This document shows positions 52,700-60,413 of a stretch of 64,000 nucleotides of DNA, one piece after another. Made by a program: the position numbers and the translations under genes. Below the pieces are notes generated by a model. The model saw nothing but the letters and a program-made list of their open reading frames with translations, was not told where the DNA came from and did not search any database. The stretch is from the NCBI RefSeq assembly GCF_019039105.1, contig NZ_JAHPIV010000002.1:1-64000 (forward strand), given 5' to 3'. Source of the DNA: Desertibacillus haloalkaliphilus. Its GTDB lineage: Bacteria; Bacillota; Bacilli; Bacillales; KJ1-10-99. The first letter of the stretch is position 1; the number at the start of each line of letters is the position of its first letter.

Positions 52700-52783
52700 A
52701 TGTCTCACGGTTATTACGGCGGCTTCGCGCTAATTGTCGTGCTGTTCATCTTATTAATTATTGTTGGTGCTGCTTGGGCGTAG
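52700..52783 (+). CDS. YjcZ-family sporulation micro-protein 1
   Basis: This is a 27-aa protein (MSHGYYGG followed by the hydrophobic FALIVVLFILLIIVGAAWA). The Gly/Tyr head and FxLIVVLFILLIIVGA membrane segment are the YjcZ-family signature. TAAGGAGG lies before the ATG. Confidence 0.88.
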   Translation: MSHGYYGGFALIVVLFILLIIVGAAWA

Positions 52784-52851
52784 TAATTAGCTAGTAGGCG
52801 AAATAAATACTTGTTGCTAAAATGAAGGCCTTTTGAAGGAGGAATGTATGA

Positions 52852-52938
52852 ATGAGTCATGGATATAAGGGTGGCTTTACACTCATTGTCGTTTTATTTA
52901 TCTTGTTAATTATTGTAGGCGCAACTTGGATGTATTAA
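52852..52938 (+). CDS. YjcZ-family sporulation micro-protein 2
   Basis: This 28-aa paralogue of the preceding gene (MSHGYKGG followed by FTLIVVLFILLIIVGATWMY) has GAAGGAGG upstream. A second ATG at 52848 in another frame is a decoy. The tandem pair arose by duplication. The next hairpin ends transcription. Confidence 0.85.
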   Translation: MSHGYKGGFTLIVVLFILLIIVGATWMY

Positions 52939-52949
52939 TGAAGAAAGAT

Positions 52950-52996
52950 AGGGGTGCGGGAAAAGGCGTAAATAATGCCTTTTCCCGCACCCCTTT
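52950..52996. terminator. Strong 18-bp-stem terminator
   Basis: AGGGGTGCGGGAAAAGGC (52950-52967) pairs perfectly with its complement (52977-52994). The T run is short on the plus strand. It may serve both the YjcZ-type genes and the convergent small membrane gene. Confidence 0.85.
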
Positions 52997-53009
52997 GGTA
53001 TTTATTTAG

Positions 53010-53189
53010 TTACGTAAATAGGATTTTTACGTAAGTAGACGTCAATAGGATAGTCATTAGTACATTTATTGTGCGAAATACTTTAGGTTGTCTTTCTTCA
53101 GGAATTTCTTTTTGTAAACAGAGAGCGTTTGTCATTGAGTTGATCATAAATAAGATAAATAAAGCAAAAAATATAAAAAAGAAAAGCAT
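53010..53189 (-). CDS. Small two-segment membrane protein, unknown
   Basis: This is a 59-aa reading frame with TTGGAGGC before its ATG (53189). It has an N-terminal hydrophobic run (MLFFFIFFALFILFMINSM), a charged loop LQKEIPEERQPKVFRTI and a second hydrophobic part. The ribosome-binding site and membrane-protein pattern support it over the opposite-strand frame. No family was recognised. Confidence 0.6.
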   Translation of the reverse strand: MLFFFIFFALFILFMINSMTNALCLQKEIPEERQPKVFRTINVLMTILLTSTYVKILFT

Positions 53190-53353
53190 GTTATTGCCTC
53201 CAATTCGTCATATCTCCTTCATTAACTTTATCAAAAGTTTAGTGAAAAAGATAGTTTTTTAAATAAGAAAAAAGCTAGTAACAGGTTGGAAGTTCATAGT
53301 ACGATAAAGGTAGAAGCAAGGAAGTCACAGATGATAGGAGAGAGACGTGTTTC

Positions 53354-53938
53354 GTGAAAGAGGATATTAGTAAATGGTGGAAGTATGCGTGCCTAACATT
53401 GCTTTCATTGATCGTTATGTTCGTTGTTGGTGTTTTTATCATCTTCAATCAGCTATTTCCAGAAGTAGAACAGACATCACCCATTCACTTTATAGATCAG
53501 GACAGTGAAGTTGCTTTCACAGTTTCAACGAATCGTGAACAAATCAACCAATGGATAAAATCAGAGCTTGCAAGTAATGAGCAAGAGACGTTGGACTTTT
53601 ATGTAGAAATCACCGAAAACCAAATTTTATTTGAAACGTACTTAACAATATTATGGCGTACGACAAAAGCTGAAGTTACGTTTGTTCCTGAGGTTGCACC
53701 AAATGGTGATTTGCTCTTACAGCAACAGTCCGTTCAGGTTGGCAATCTTCCTTTGCCAGGTGAACAAGTCCTACAAATGATAGATCGTCATGTTGAGTTA
53801 CCGAAGTTGGTTACGGTTTATCCAGATCAAAGGCTTGTTCGTCTGGCAGTATCAGAGCTTGAATTTGGAGGTTTTACATTCGGTGTTCGTCAATTTGATT
53901 TAGAAAACAACATCATAGAATTTATGATGCGACAATAG
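53354..53938 (+). CDS. YpmS-like protein (DUF2140)
   Basis: This 194-aa protein has one N-terminal transmembrane segment (ACLTLLSLIVMFVVGVFIIF) and an extracellular beta-rich domain. The domain carries FTVSTNREQINQWIKSEL, FYVEITENQILFETYLTI and PNGDLLLQQQSVQVGNLPLPGEQVLQMI in overlapping blocks, the YpmS pattern. The GTG at 53354 has GGAGAG upstream. Function is unknown; YpmS-type proteins are membrane-anchored. Confidence 0.82.
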   Translation: MKEDISKWWKYACLTLLSLIVMFVVGVFIIFNQLFPEVEQTSPIHFIDQDSEVAFTVSTNREQINQWIKSELASNEQETLDFYVEITENQILFETYLTILWRTTKAEVTFVPEVAPNGDLLLQQQSVQVGNLPLPGEQVLQMIDRHVELPKLVTVYPDQRLVRLAVSELEFGGFTFGVRQFDLENNIIEFMMRQ

Positions 53939-54004
53939 CTAGATTCCTACTAGGTATGACATTTCATGTTTGTCATACCTAGTTATATGTGTAGCCATCT
54001 ATAT

Positions 54005-54550
54005 TTATGCCGCTTTCCTTATCAATATATGGAAACCGTCCTCATGGTCTTCAATCAGGCAATCTTTTGGTGCTTGTAATAATTGTTTCGCGTAAATGAA
54101 ATCATAAACACTTAAACCAATATTTAGCGCCGAAAAGATTGATAGATAATGTACGAATTGTGGCATGAAATAAGAAGCAAACATGCAAAAAATAGTAACG
54201 GAGATAGCCGGTGCAAGAAGTGATACTAGAAAAAGTTTTCGAGAGATCACTTTCTCAACATTACGATTAATGATTGGCACTTGTCTTCGCTGACGACGGA
54301 CTTTAAAATGTATGCGATTGCCTGTCAGCCACAAGGGTAAGCAATGTAAAAGTTGGTGAATCGGACCAACTAATAATAGACCCATGAGAAAAGGGAAAAA
54401 TCCGTACTCTACCAAGTGCGTTGCTGGAAACAACGTGCTCAGCACTAAGTAAGAAAATAAAAAATATAGTATGATAGCACTAATAGAAAGCATTGTTAGC
54501 CATAAAAACCCATAATCACGAGATATATTAATTGATTTCCAGCAATTCAT
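54005..54550 (-). CDS. yhaJ: DUF3267-family membrane protein YhaJ-like, degenerate zincin motif
   Basis: This 181-aa protein has about four transmembrane segments. It carries GPIHQLLHCLPLWLTG, in which the HExxH zinc-protease motif of DUF3267 reads His65-Gln-Leu-Leu-His69, lacking the catalytic Glu. The C-terminal LLQAPKDCLIEDHEDGFHIL is also family-like. The ATG at 54550 follows AAGGAGGTGCGAT; the frame start at 54571 lies inside that site. Position between prsA and yhaI fits YhaJ. Peptidase activity is doubtful. Confidence 0.82.
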   Translation of the reverse strand: MNCWKSINISRDYGFLWLTMLSISAIILYFLFSYLVLSTLFPATHLVEYGFFPFLMGLLLVGPIHQLLHCLPLWLTGNRIHFKVRRQRRQVPIINRNVEKVISRKLFLVSLLAPAISVTIFCMFASYFMPQFVHYLSIFSALNIGLSVYDFIYAKQLLQAPKDCLIEDHEDGFHILIRKAA

Positions 54551-54724
54551 ATGTAATCGCACCTCCTTCAATCTATTTGACTAATTTACGATGTATTTGG
54601 TTATAAATCAATACCTATGACAAAAAATATTAAATTTAAAATTTTTTCGACACTAATGAAGTTTGCGTGAGATGTAAATGATGAATGATAAAGGGAATAA
54701 GCTGGCTATTGGAGGAATTTTTAA

Positions 54725-56395
54725 ATGAAAAAGGAAATAAGTAATGAAACGAAAGAGCAAGTATTTAAATTGAATGCAAGAAATCGATTAGACGATTTAT
54801 TAAAAGTAGCCAAGTCCCTGCGTCCCGTTGATTCAAATGTTGAACAAATGATTTTGAAAGAGGTATCTGAGCTGAAGTCAGAAGCAAAGATTTTAGGGTT
54901 AACGGAATTTACGCATATTGCCTCACTTGTTGAAAAGATGGGCGATGCTAATGAAATGATTCCTTTCTATATGAAAAGGCTGGTTGTCATCGCATTGGAA
55001 GAATTATTAGAACAGGTTCGACACACACATGATATACAGAAAAGATTACCGAAAGTACATGACCAAACGTTAATTGAAGCACTGAGGGAAGACCATAGGC
55101 AAGGTGGACCTAAGTCGATGTTAATTGTCGATAGTGATCTTTTGTTTTTGAACCGTGTGGCAGCCATTTTGAGTGAAGCGGGCTTTATGGTTGAAAAAGC
55201 AAATAATGGTACAGATGCATTGAGAAAAGTGTTAGACAAGTCGTTTGATTGTCTTGTTATAAACTATGAAATCTATGATACCAATGGAGCTGATTTTCTA
55301 TCGGACTTGAGTGAAGTCATGACACACAGCTTGCTACCAATTGTGATCATTTACAATGATGAAGTGATTCAAACACAAGTCGATAGTAAAAAGATTCTTG
55401 CTGATGATACATTTGTAAAGCAAATAGAGCTAGACCCTTTACTACTAAGTGTACAGAGAATCATTGCTAGGAATGAGCGTATGAAACAACAAGTATATAT
55501 TGATGAATTAACCGGTGCTTATACGCGTAGATTCTTCTTAGAGCAGCTGGAGTCACTGTACAAACAAGAGAATAGTAAGCAGGAGGAGTCGACGATTGCA
55601 ATTATCGACCTCGACTTCTTCAAACGGGTAAATGATACATATGGTCACACAGTAGGAGACGAAGTGCTTAAGACATTTGCTCGGTTTATGCAGTCGCATG
55701 TTCGTGAACAAGATGTGTTTGCCCGCTATGGTGGTGAAGAATTTATCCTGTTATTCCCTGGAATTGATAGCAAAACAGCGGAAAAGCAATTAAACCAGTT
55801 GAGAGAAATATTTAGTAAGCAAAAGATTGCTGTTTCAGACGATGTCGACATCACGCAAACATTTAGTTGCGGAATTGTTGAAATCAAAAACGAGCAACTT
55901 GAAGTCATGACACCAACTGAACTCTTAAACGATGCAGATATCGCTTTATATGAGGCCAAAAAGGCGGGAAGGAATCAGGTGCTCGTATATCATGAAGGAA
56001 TGCAAGCCAAAAATCATAAATATAAAATACTGATTGCCGATGATGATAAATTGATGCGGACAAAATTATTCAAGCAACTAGCAAAAGGAAATTGGGAACT
56101 ATTACTTGCGACAAATGGTGAAGAAGCATTATCGATTGCCGTTAGTGAGCAGCCACAACTGATATTATTAGATGGGTGGATGCCCAAACTTGACGGGTTT
56201 CAGGCTTTACAGAAGCTAAGGGAGGACGTTCAATTTAAAGATACGGCTATTATCATGCTTACCGGTAATGACTCTTATGAAGACATCGCACAAGCGTTAA
56301 ATATGGGTGCGGATGACTATGTAACGAAACCATTTTCAATCATTGAATTAGAGGCTCGGATGAATCGGTTATTGATTCGAAAAGACCTGAGATAG
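54725..56395 (+). CDS. Diguanylate cyclase with two receiver domains
   Basis: This 556-aa protein starts with an N-terminal helical region (1-125, possibly Hpt-like but lacking a clear motif). A receiver-like domain follows (about 131-245) in which the phospho-acceptor Asp is replaced by Asn180. The GGDEF domain (about 255-425) has an active GGEEF (336-340) and an inhibitory RxxD (Arg327-Asp330) five residues upstream. A C-terminal receiver (about 438-550) has an intact Asp483 (LLDGWMP). It should make cyclic di-GMP under control of phosphorylation at the C-terminal domain. GGAGG precedes the ATG. Confidence 0.9.
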   Translation: MKKEISNETKEQVFKLNARNRLDDLLKVAKSLRPVDSNVEQMILKEVSELKSEAKILGLTEFTHIASLVEKMGDANEMIPFYMKRLVVIALEELLEQVRHTHDIQKRLPKVHDQTLIEALREDHRQGGPKSMLIVDSDLLFLNRVAAILSEAGFMVEKANNGTDALRKVLDKSFDCLVINYEIYDTNGADFLSDLSEVMTHSLLPIVIIYNDEVIQTQVDSKKILADDTFVKQIELDPLLLSVQRIIARNERMKQQVYIDELTGAYTRRFFLEQLESLYKQENSKQEESTIAIIDLDFFKRVNDTYGHTVGDEVLKTFARFMQSHVREQDVFARYGGEEFILLFPGIDSKTAEKQLNQLREIFSKQKIAVSDDVDITQTFSCGIVEIKNEQLEVMTPTELLNDADIALYEAKKAGRNQVLVYHEGMQAKNHKYKILIADDDKLMRTKLFKQLAKGNWELLLATNGEEALSIAVSEQPQLILLDGWMPKLDGFQALQKLREDVQFKDTAIIMLTGNDSYEDIAQALNMGADDYVTKPFSIIELEARMNRLLIRKDLR

Positions 56396-56418
56396 GGTAT
56401 AAGGGTAGGTGAAGAGGA

Positions 56419-56769
56419 ATGGAAACAATTGAAGAGCGGGTAGGGCGGTTAGAATATTACAAAAGGATCTTCGTTGAGATGGTGGATAAAGAGCGTTTCC
56501 CCTTTTATTATTTAATGGTTGAAAACGATTTGACAGAAGAAGAGGTAGAGGAGGTCTACGCTCTTTGTGAACATCTTAATCAACAATTAGAGGAGCAAAG
56601 AGATTCAGGTTTGTTGAACTACACTTCGCTCCTCATCCATTTTGTAGGTATGTTAAATGTAAAACTGAATCCAGAAGTAACGATTCAAGCCCTCTATAAA
56701 CAAGGGTATTACCAACCATTAATGTTGCGGTTACGGAGTTTGATCGAAGAGATAGACAATTACGAATGA
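56419..56769 (+). CDS. yhaI: DUF1878-family protein YhaI
   Basis: This is a 116-aa acidic helical protein (EERVGRLEYYKRIFVEMVD, LTEEEVEEVYALCEHLNQQLEEQ in two blocks) with NPEVTIQALYKQGYYQPLM near the end, as in YhaI. It follows the cyclase by 23 bp with GGTGAAGAGG before the ATG, and converges on hpr as in B. subtilis. The function is unknown. Confidence 0.86.
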   Translation: METIEERVGRLEYYKRIFVEMVDKERFPFYYLMVENDLTEEEVEEVYALCEHLNQQLEEQRDSGLLNYTSLLIHFVGMLNVKLNPEVTIQALYKQGYYQPLMLRLRSLIEEIDNYE

Positions 56770-56797
56770 GAGTGAGGGAATAGGGCATCTTCTATAC

Positions 56798-57376
56798 TCA
56801 GCTTGTTTCTAGTTCTTTATTTGAAATGGGTGTAAGTCGTCCATCCTCCTCGTCAAAGTCATGTTCAAATTTCTCTAACGACTTCTCAAAAATAGTCATA
56901 AAGTCATTGCCATATACGTGTCGGATAATGCTCATTAACTCAGAAAACTCTGGAAATTTTCCGTATAGTTCTTTAATTGGAAGTGCGCCACTATAAACAC
57001 TATGATTACTAGGATTGTAGTTATCAAGAGTTTGTAGTAGTAGTTCCTCTCCATGATCAGTAAGATATACGTACGTATTCCGCTTGTCATTTTCTCTTTT
57101 GGAGAACGTTAAAAACCCTCGTTCCTCAAGCTTCTTTGAAAAATTAAAGGCAGTGGACACGTGCATCACTCCGAACTTCGCGATATCAGAAATCGATGCT
57201 CCTTCCAGGTGATACGTAATCCATAAAATATGATGTTCATTAATGTTTAAATCGTACGGTTTAATCCATGCTTGCCAATCTTTTTCAACAGATTTCCATA
57301 AAGCTTTACTTAACTGAGCGACTTTGTGGCTAAAGATAATTGATTGTTTTGTAGAATAAGGTTCATGACTATCCAT
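56798..57376 (-). CDS. scoC: MarR-family transition-state regulator Hpr/ScoC
   Basis: This is a 192-aa protein. [26 protein letters not shown] is the N-terminal dimer helix, [43 protein letters not shown] contains the winged helix (recognition helix near [12 protein letters not shown]), and [14 protein letters not shown] is the wing; blocks are quoted in part. ScoC represses protease and sporulation genes in B. subtilis. GGGGGGAG precedes the ATG. Secreted proteases such as the SLH protease here would be natural targets, but no binding site was identified. Confidence 0.92.
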   Translation of the reverse strand: MDSHEPYSTKQSIIFSHKVAQLSKALWKSVEKDWQAWIKPYDLNINEHHILWITYHLEGASISDIAKFGVMHVSTAFNFSKKLEERGFLTFSKRENDKRNTYVYLTDHGEELLLQTLDNYNPSNHSVYSGALPIKELYGKFPEFSELMSIIRHVYGNDFMTIFEKSLEKFEHDFDEEDGRLTPISNKELETS

Positions 57377-57492
57377 CGTACTCCCCCCAATAAAAAATAT
57401 TTGTTTACGATATTTTCTTTATATTATGACAAGAAATAGGTGAATAATAAAGGGTCTTTGATTATTTTTTCAAAAAATTCATTATTTTTTCG

Positions 57493-57864
57493 CTAAAGTT
57501 TTTCGTCATGTTCTTTTTTTGGTGTTCTTTTCGTTTCATCGATTGTTTTTTGAAGCTCATCGATTTCTTTTTGCAATTGATGGAGATGTGGTTTAATATC
57601 ATCCTTCCAATCATCAACAGAGTCTTTCATTTCTGAAGCGGTCGCTTTCATCTTATTGACTCCTTCGTTCCATGTCTGTTGAAACTGACTTTTTAGTGCA
57701 ATGCCTTCTTGCTTTGCTGTTAACAGGTTATCTTTAGTGGTGTTATAGTTAACCTTCACTGAGTGGCGTAACTCTTTTCCAGGAAGTGGTGTTGTCAGTA
57801 GCGTTGCTACACTCCCGATAACCCCGCCAGCTACTATACCGGCTATGAATGATTTGGTTTTCAT
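57493..57864 (-). CDS. yhaH: YtxH-domain protein YhaH
   Basis: This 123-aa protein has an N-terminal hydrophobic Gly-rich segment (FIAGIVAGGVIGSVATLLTT) then LPGKELRHSVK and a charged helical tail, as in YtxH/YhaH general-stress-type proteins. AAGGGTGATGC precedes the ATG. It lies between hpr and serC as in B. subtilis. Confidence 0.85.
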   Translation of the reverse strand: MKTKSFIAGIVAGGVIGSVATLLTTPLPGKELRHSVKVNYNTTKDNLLTAKQEGIALKSQFQQTWNEGVNKMKATASEMKDSVDDWKDDIKPHLHQLQKEIDELQKTIDETKRTPKKEHDEKL

Positions 57865-58159
57865 TGTGCATCACCCTTCTGGTCGTTGTGTCTATATCTA
57901 AAATTTTTATGTTAAAAATTTTTACTATACGAGATTGGAACGTTGAGTTTGGACCTTCAGTTATAAAGCCAATTCACTTTCCGCTATGTCAGTCCGTGTC
58001 GTCGCTAGACAGCGAGTAGAGCTTTTCATAGTTCTATCTAAAGAAATTCTTCATAAATATTACATTAAACGATTTGTAACCGGTATCCATTCACCCGTTA
58101 ACATTTCGCCGGTATAGTGATTTGTACACCTTCATTAGCAGCGTAAAGGAGGCTTGTGT

Positions 58160-58348
58160 ATGTTTGGCGTTGTATTTGGATTGTTTGCTGCTTCTGTATT
58201 GTTCATTTATGGAATGATCCACACGCTTCTACAATTTAGAAAAGTCTCACAAGAACATAGTAAAAAGTGGAGGAATTATAGTATTCGCCTTGGTTTATTA
58301 GGATTAACGACGTTGACTGTTGCTGTTGTGCTGTTTAAACACTTATAA
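58160..58348 (+). CDS. Small membrane protein, unknown
   Basis: This is a 62-aa protein with two transmembrane segments (VVFGLFAASVLFIYGMIHTLL and LGLLGLTTLTVAVVLF-type) around a basic loop. AAAGGAGG precedes the ATG at 58160; the TTG two codons earlier is too close to that site. It stands alone where B. subtilis has trpP (from memory); trpP is not seen here. No family was recognised. Confidence 0.7.
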   Translation: MFGVVFGLFAASVLFIYGMIHTLLQFRKVSQEHSKKWRNYSIRLGLLGLTTLTVAVVLFKHL

Positions 58349-58361
58349 CCCTAATAGGTGT

Positions 58362-58408
58362 TTAAAACAAAGCACCTCTGACTAGTCACATAGTCTGAAG
58401 GTGCTTTG
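58362..58408 (-). terminator. Terminator of serC
   Basis: CAAAGCACCT (58368-58377) pairs with AGGTGCTTTG (58399-58408), with an inner ACT/AGT extension. On the minus strand the stem is followed by TTTTAAAC. Confidence 0.8.
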
Positions 58409-58420
58409 GTAAAAGCTGTC

Positions 58421-59503
58421 TTATTTTTGATTCTTGAATTCAATCATAAATTGTCTTAATGCTTCACAAGCTTCAGGCGTTACCGCATTGTATGTAGAAG
58501 CACGACATCCACCAACCGAGCGGTGGCCATTGAGCCCAACAAACCCTTTTTCTTTTGCTTTTGCAAGGAACTCTTGATTTAATTCTTCGCTTGGTAAATT
58601 AAAGGTTATATTCATAAGTGATCTGCTGTTTTTCTCTGCATGTCCCTTATAAAAGCCGTTGCTCTCATCAATCACATCATAAATCATGTTTGCTTTTTCA
58701 ATATTTCTCGCTTCAATTCCTGATGTACCACCTTGTTCTTTTACCCATTCAAGTACATTCGCAAGCATATATATTCCAAATGTTGGTGGTGTGTTATATA
58801 ACGAGTTTTTGCCAGCGTGTGTATCATACCGTAGCATCGTTGGCACATTTTCAGGAGTTTTTTCCATCAAATCTTTGCGCAAAATGACTACAGTAACCCC
58901 AGATGGACCAAGGTTTTTTTGAGCACCAGCATAAATCATTGAAAAGTTGTTCACAGGTAATGGACGACTTAAAATATCGCTGGACATGTCGGCAATCACA
59001 TTCGTGTCACCGAAGCTCGGAAACTCTTGCCATTGTGTACCGTAAATCGTATTATTGGATGTTATATGTAAATAGGCATCATTATCATTAATCGTGATAT
59101 CGTTAGGCGCTGGAATGAACGTATAACCGCTCTCCTTACTACTTGCTCCGATCGTAGTTGCTCCTAATAGCTTACCTTCTTTTAATGCTTTTTCAGACCA
59201 AGAGCCTGTAAGCACATAATTTCCTTGTTGACCATCGCTCAGGAAGTTCATCGGAATCATCGTAAATTGAGTACTTGCCCCACCTTGTAACAATAATACT
59301 TCATAGTTGTCAGGGATTTGTAATAATTCCCGAAGTAATGATTGGGCTTTGTTATGAACTGCTTCGTATTCTTTACTGCGGTGACTTAATTCCATAACAG
59401 ACATGCCTGTATTTTGAAAGTTTACTAATTCTGCTTGAGCCTTTTTTAATACGTCGACAGGCAACGCAGTAGGTCCAGCATTAAAATTATAAGCACGTTC
59501 CAT
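58421..59503 (-). CDS. serC: Phosphoserine aminotransferase SerC
   Basis: This is a 360-aa pyridoxal-phosphate enzyme of serine (and vitamin B6) synthesis. YNFNAGPTALP opens the protein, followed by GMSVMELSHRSKEYEAV and LLLQGGASTQFTMIPMN. The PLP-Lys lies in SMIYAGAQKNLGPSGVT, and the C-terminus has VGLNGHRSVGGCRAS. It converts 3-phosphohydroxypyruvate and glutamate to phosphoserine. AAAGGAG precedes the ATG. Confidence 0.97.
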   Translation of the reverse strand: MERAYNFNAGPTALPVDVLKKAQAELVNFQNTGMSVMELSHRSKEYEAVHNKAQSLLRELLQIPDNYEVLLLQGGASTQFTMIPMNFLSDGQQGNYVLTGSWSEKALKEGKLLGATTIGASSKESGYTFIPAPNDITINDNDAYLHITSNNTIYGTQWQEFPSFGDTNVIADMSSDILSRPLPVNNFSMIYAGAQKNLGPSGVTVVILRKDLMEKTPENVPTMLRYDTHAGKNSLYNTPPTFGIYMLANVLEWVKEQGGTSGIEARNIEKANMIYDVIDESNGFYKGHAEKNSRSLMNITFNLPSEELNQEFLAKAKEKGFVGLNGHRSVGGCRASTYNAVTPEACEALRQFMIEFKNQK

Positions 59504-59659
59504 ATCTCTTCACTCCTTTAATTCATTAACTCATTGATGTGGATAGTTTACTCATATCGTAACATGTTCGGCATATAATTTTCTATTGTTTTTTAGATTA
59601 TTTGAAAATTTGTTGCTTTTAAAAGAGAAAGATTAGATGTAGACGAAAAAAGGGAGTCC

Positions 59660-59726
59660 AACAGTAAGGTAACAGTCACCACTTCATAAGTGAGAGCGGA
59701 TGGTTACTCTTTATCGGACAGCCCCT
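59660..59726 (-). terminator. Terminator-like hairpin after hit with shared GTAACAGTCACC core
   Basis: On the minus strand GGGGCTGTCCGATAAAG-type sequence pairs with the later GTTGGACTCCC, followed by TTTTTTC. Inside, GTAACAGTCACC (59669-59680) pairs with GGTTAC (59702-59707) and is identical to the 12-mer at 25019-25030. Confidence 0.65.
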
Positions 59727-59735
59727 AAACAACGC

Positions 59736-60167
59736 TTATTCAATTCCTTCTGAAATTTGATTGGCTAGTTGCTGTAAATCTTCGGGTGAATAATCTTTGC
59801 TATGGTCTTTCCACACGGCACCGAAGCCATCTCCTTCACCGTAACGTGGAAGTAAATGTAAGTGGTAATGGAATACGGTTTGCCCCGCTGCTTCTCCGTT
59901 ATTGTTAACGGTATTTAAACCAATCGGGTTAAATTGTTTTTTTATTGCATTTGCAATTTTAGGCACAACGGAGTAGAGGTGGCTAGCAACGTCAGGTGAC
60001 AATTCAAAAATATCTTTTTGATGAACTTTTGGGATGACTAATGTATGTCCTTTTGTCACTTGACTAATATCAATAAAGGCTAATACATGCTCGTCTTCAT
60101 ATACTTTAGCAGAAGGGATTTCTCCTTTGGTAATTTTGCAGAAAATGCAATCTTGATCTGCTGACAT
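59736..60167 (-). CDS. hit: HIT-family nucleotide hydrolase Hit
   Basis: This 143-aa histidine-triad protein has CIFCKITKGEIPSAKVYED with zinc-ligand cysteines, LVIPKVHQKDIF, and the catalytic triad QTVFHYHLHLLPRY (HxHxH). It hydrolyses nucleotide phosphoramidates or dinucleoside polyphosphates. AGGGTGAT precedes the ATG. It lies beside ecsAB, as in Bacillus, but an acyl-CoA ligase gene is inserted between. Confidence 0.95.
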   Translation of the reverse strand: MSADQDCIFCKITKGEIPSAKVYEDEHVLAFIDISQVTKGHTLVIPKVHQKDIFELSPDVASHLYSVVPKIANAIKKQFNPIGLNTVNNNGEAAGQTVFHYHLHLLPRYGEGDGFGAVWKDHSKDYSPEDLQQLANQISEGIE

Positions 60168-60339
60168 CTAATATCACCCTACCTTTTTAAAAATGGAATA
60201 TATTTCATCATAGCATATTTACCTTGAAAATTGTACAAGGATAGCCGGGGACTAGCACTTTACCCTTTTTATGGTATTTAAGTGTACTAAAACAGTTTAA
60301 TTAATTCTCATATTTTATAAACACAGCTGTCAAAATTTG

Positions 60340-60348
60340 TGGTATAAT
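60340..60348 (+). promoter_or_regulatory. Extended -10 promoter of the acyl-CoA ligase gene
   Basis: TGGTATAAT is a perfect extended -10 (TGnTATAAT). No good -35 is seen, which is usual for such promoters. The mRNA would start near 60355. Confidence 0.65.
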
Positions 60349-60413
60349 ATTTTTGAAAATTATAAAAAGATAAAAAGTATGGAGTGTGTAAATTACAAAA
60401 GGAGGGAACTAAT

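Noticed and set aside
53071-53262. 63-codon frame on the plus strand
   Set aside because: It has no ribosome-binding site and lies opposite a better supported small gene at 53010-53189.
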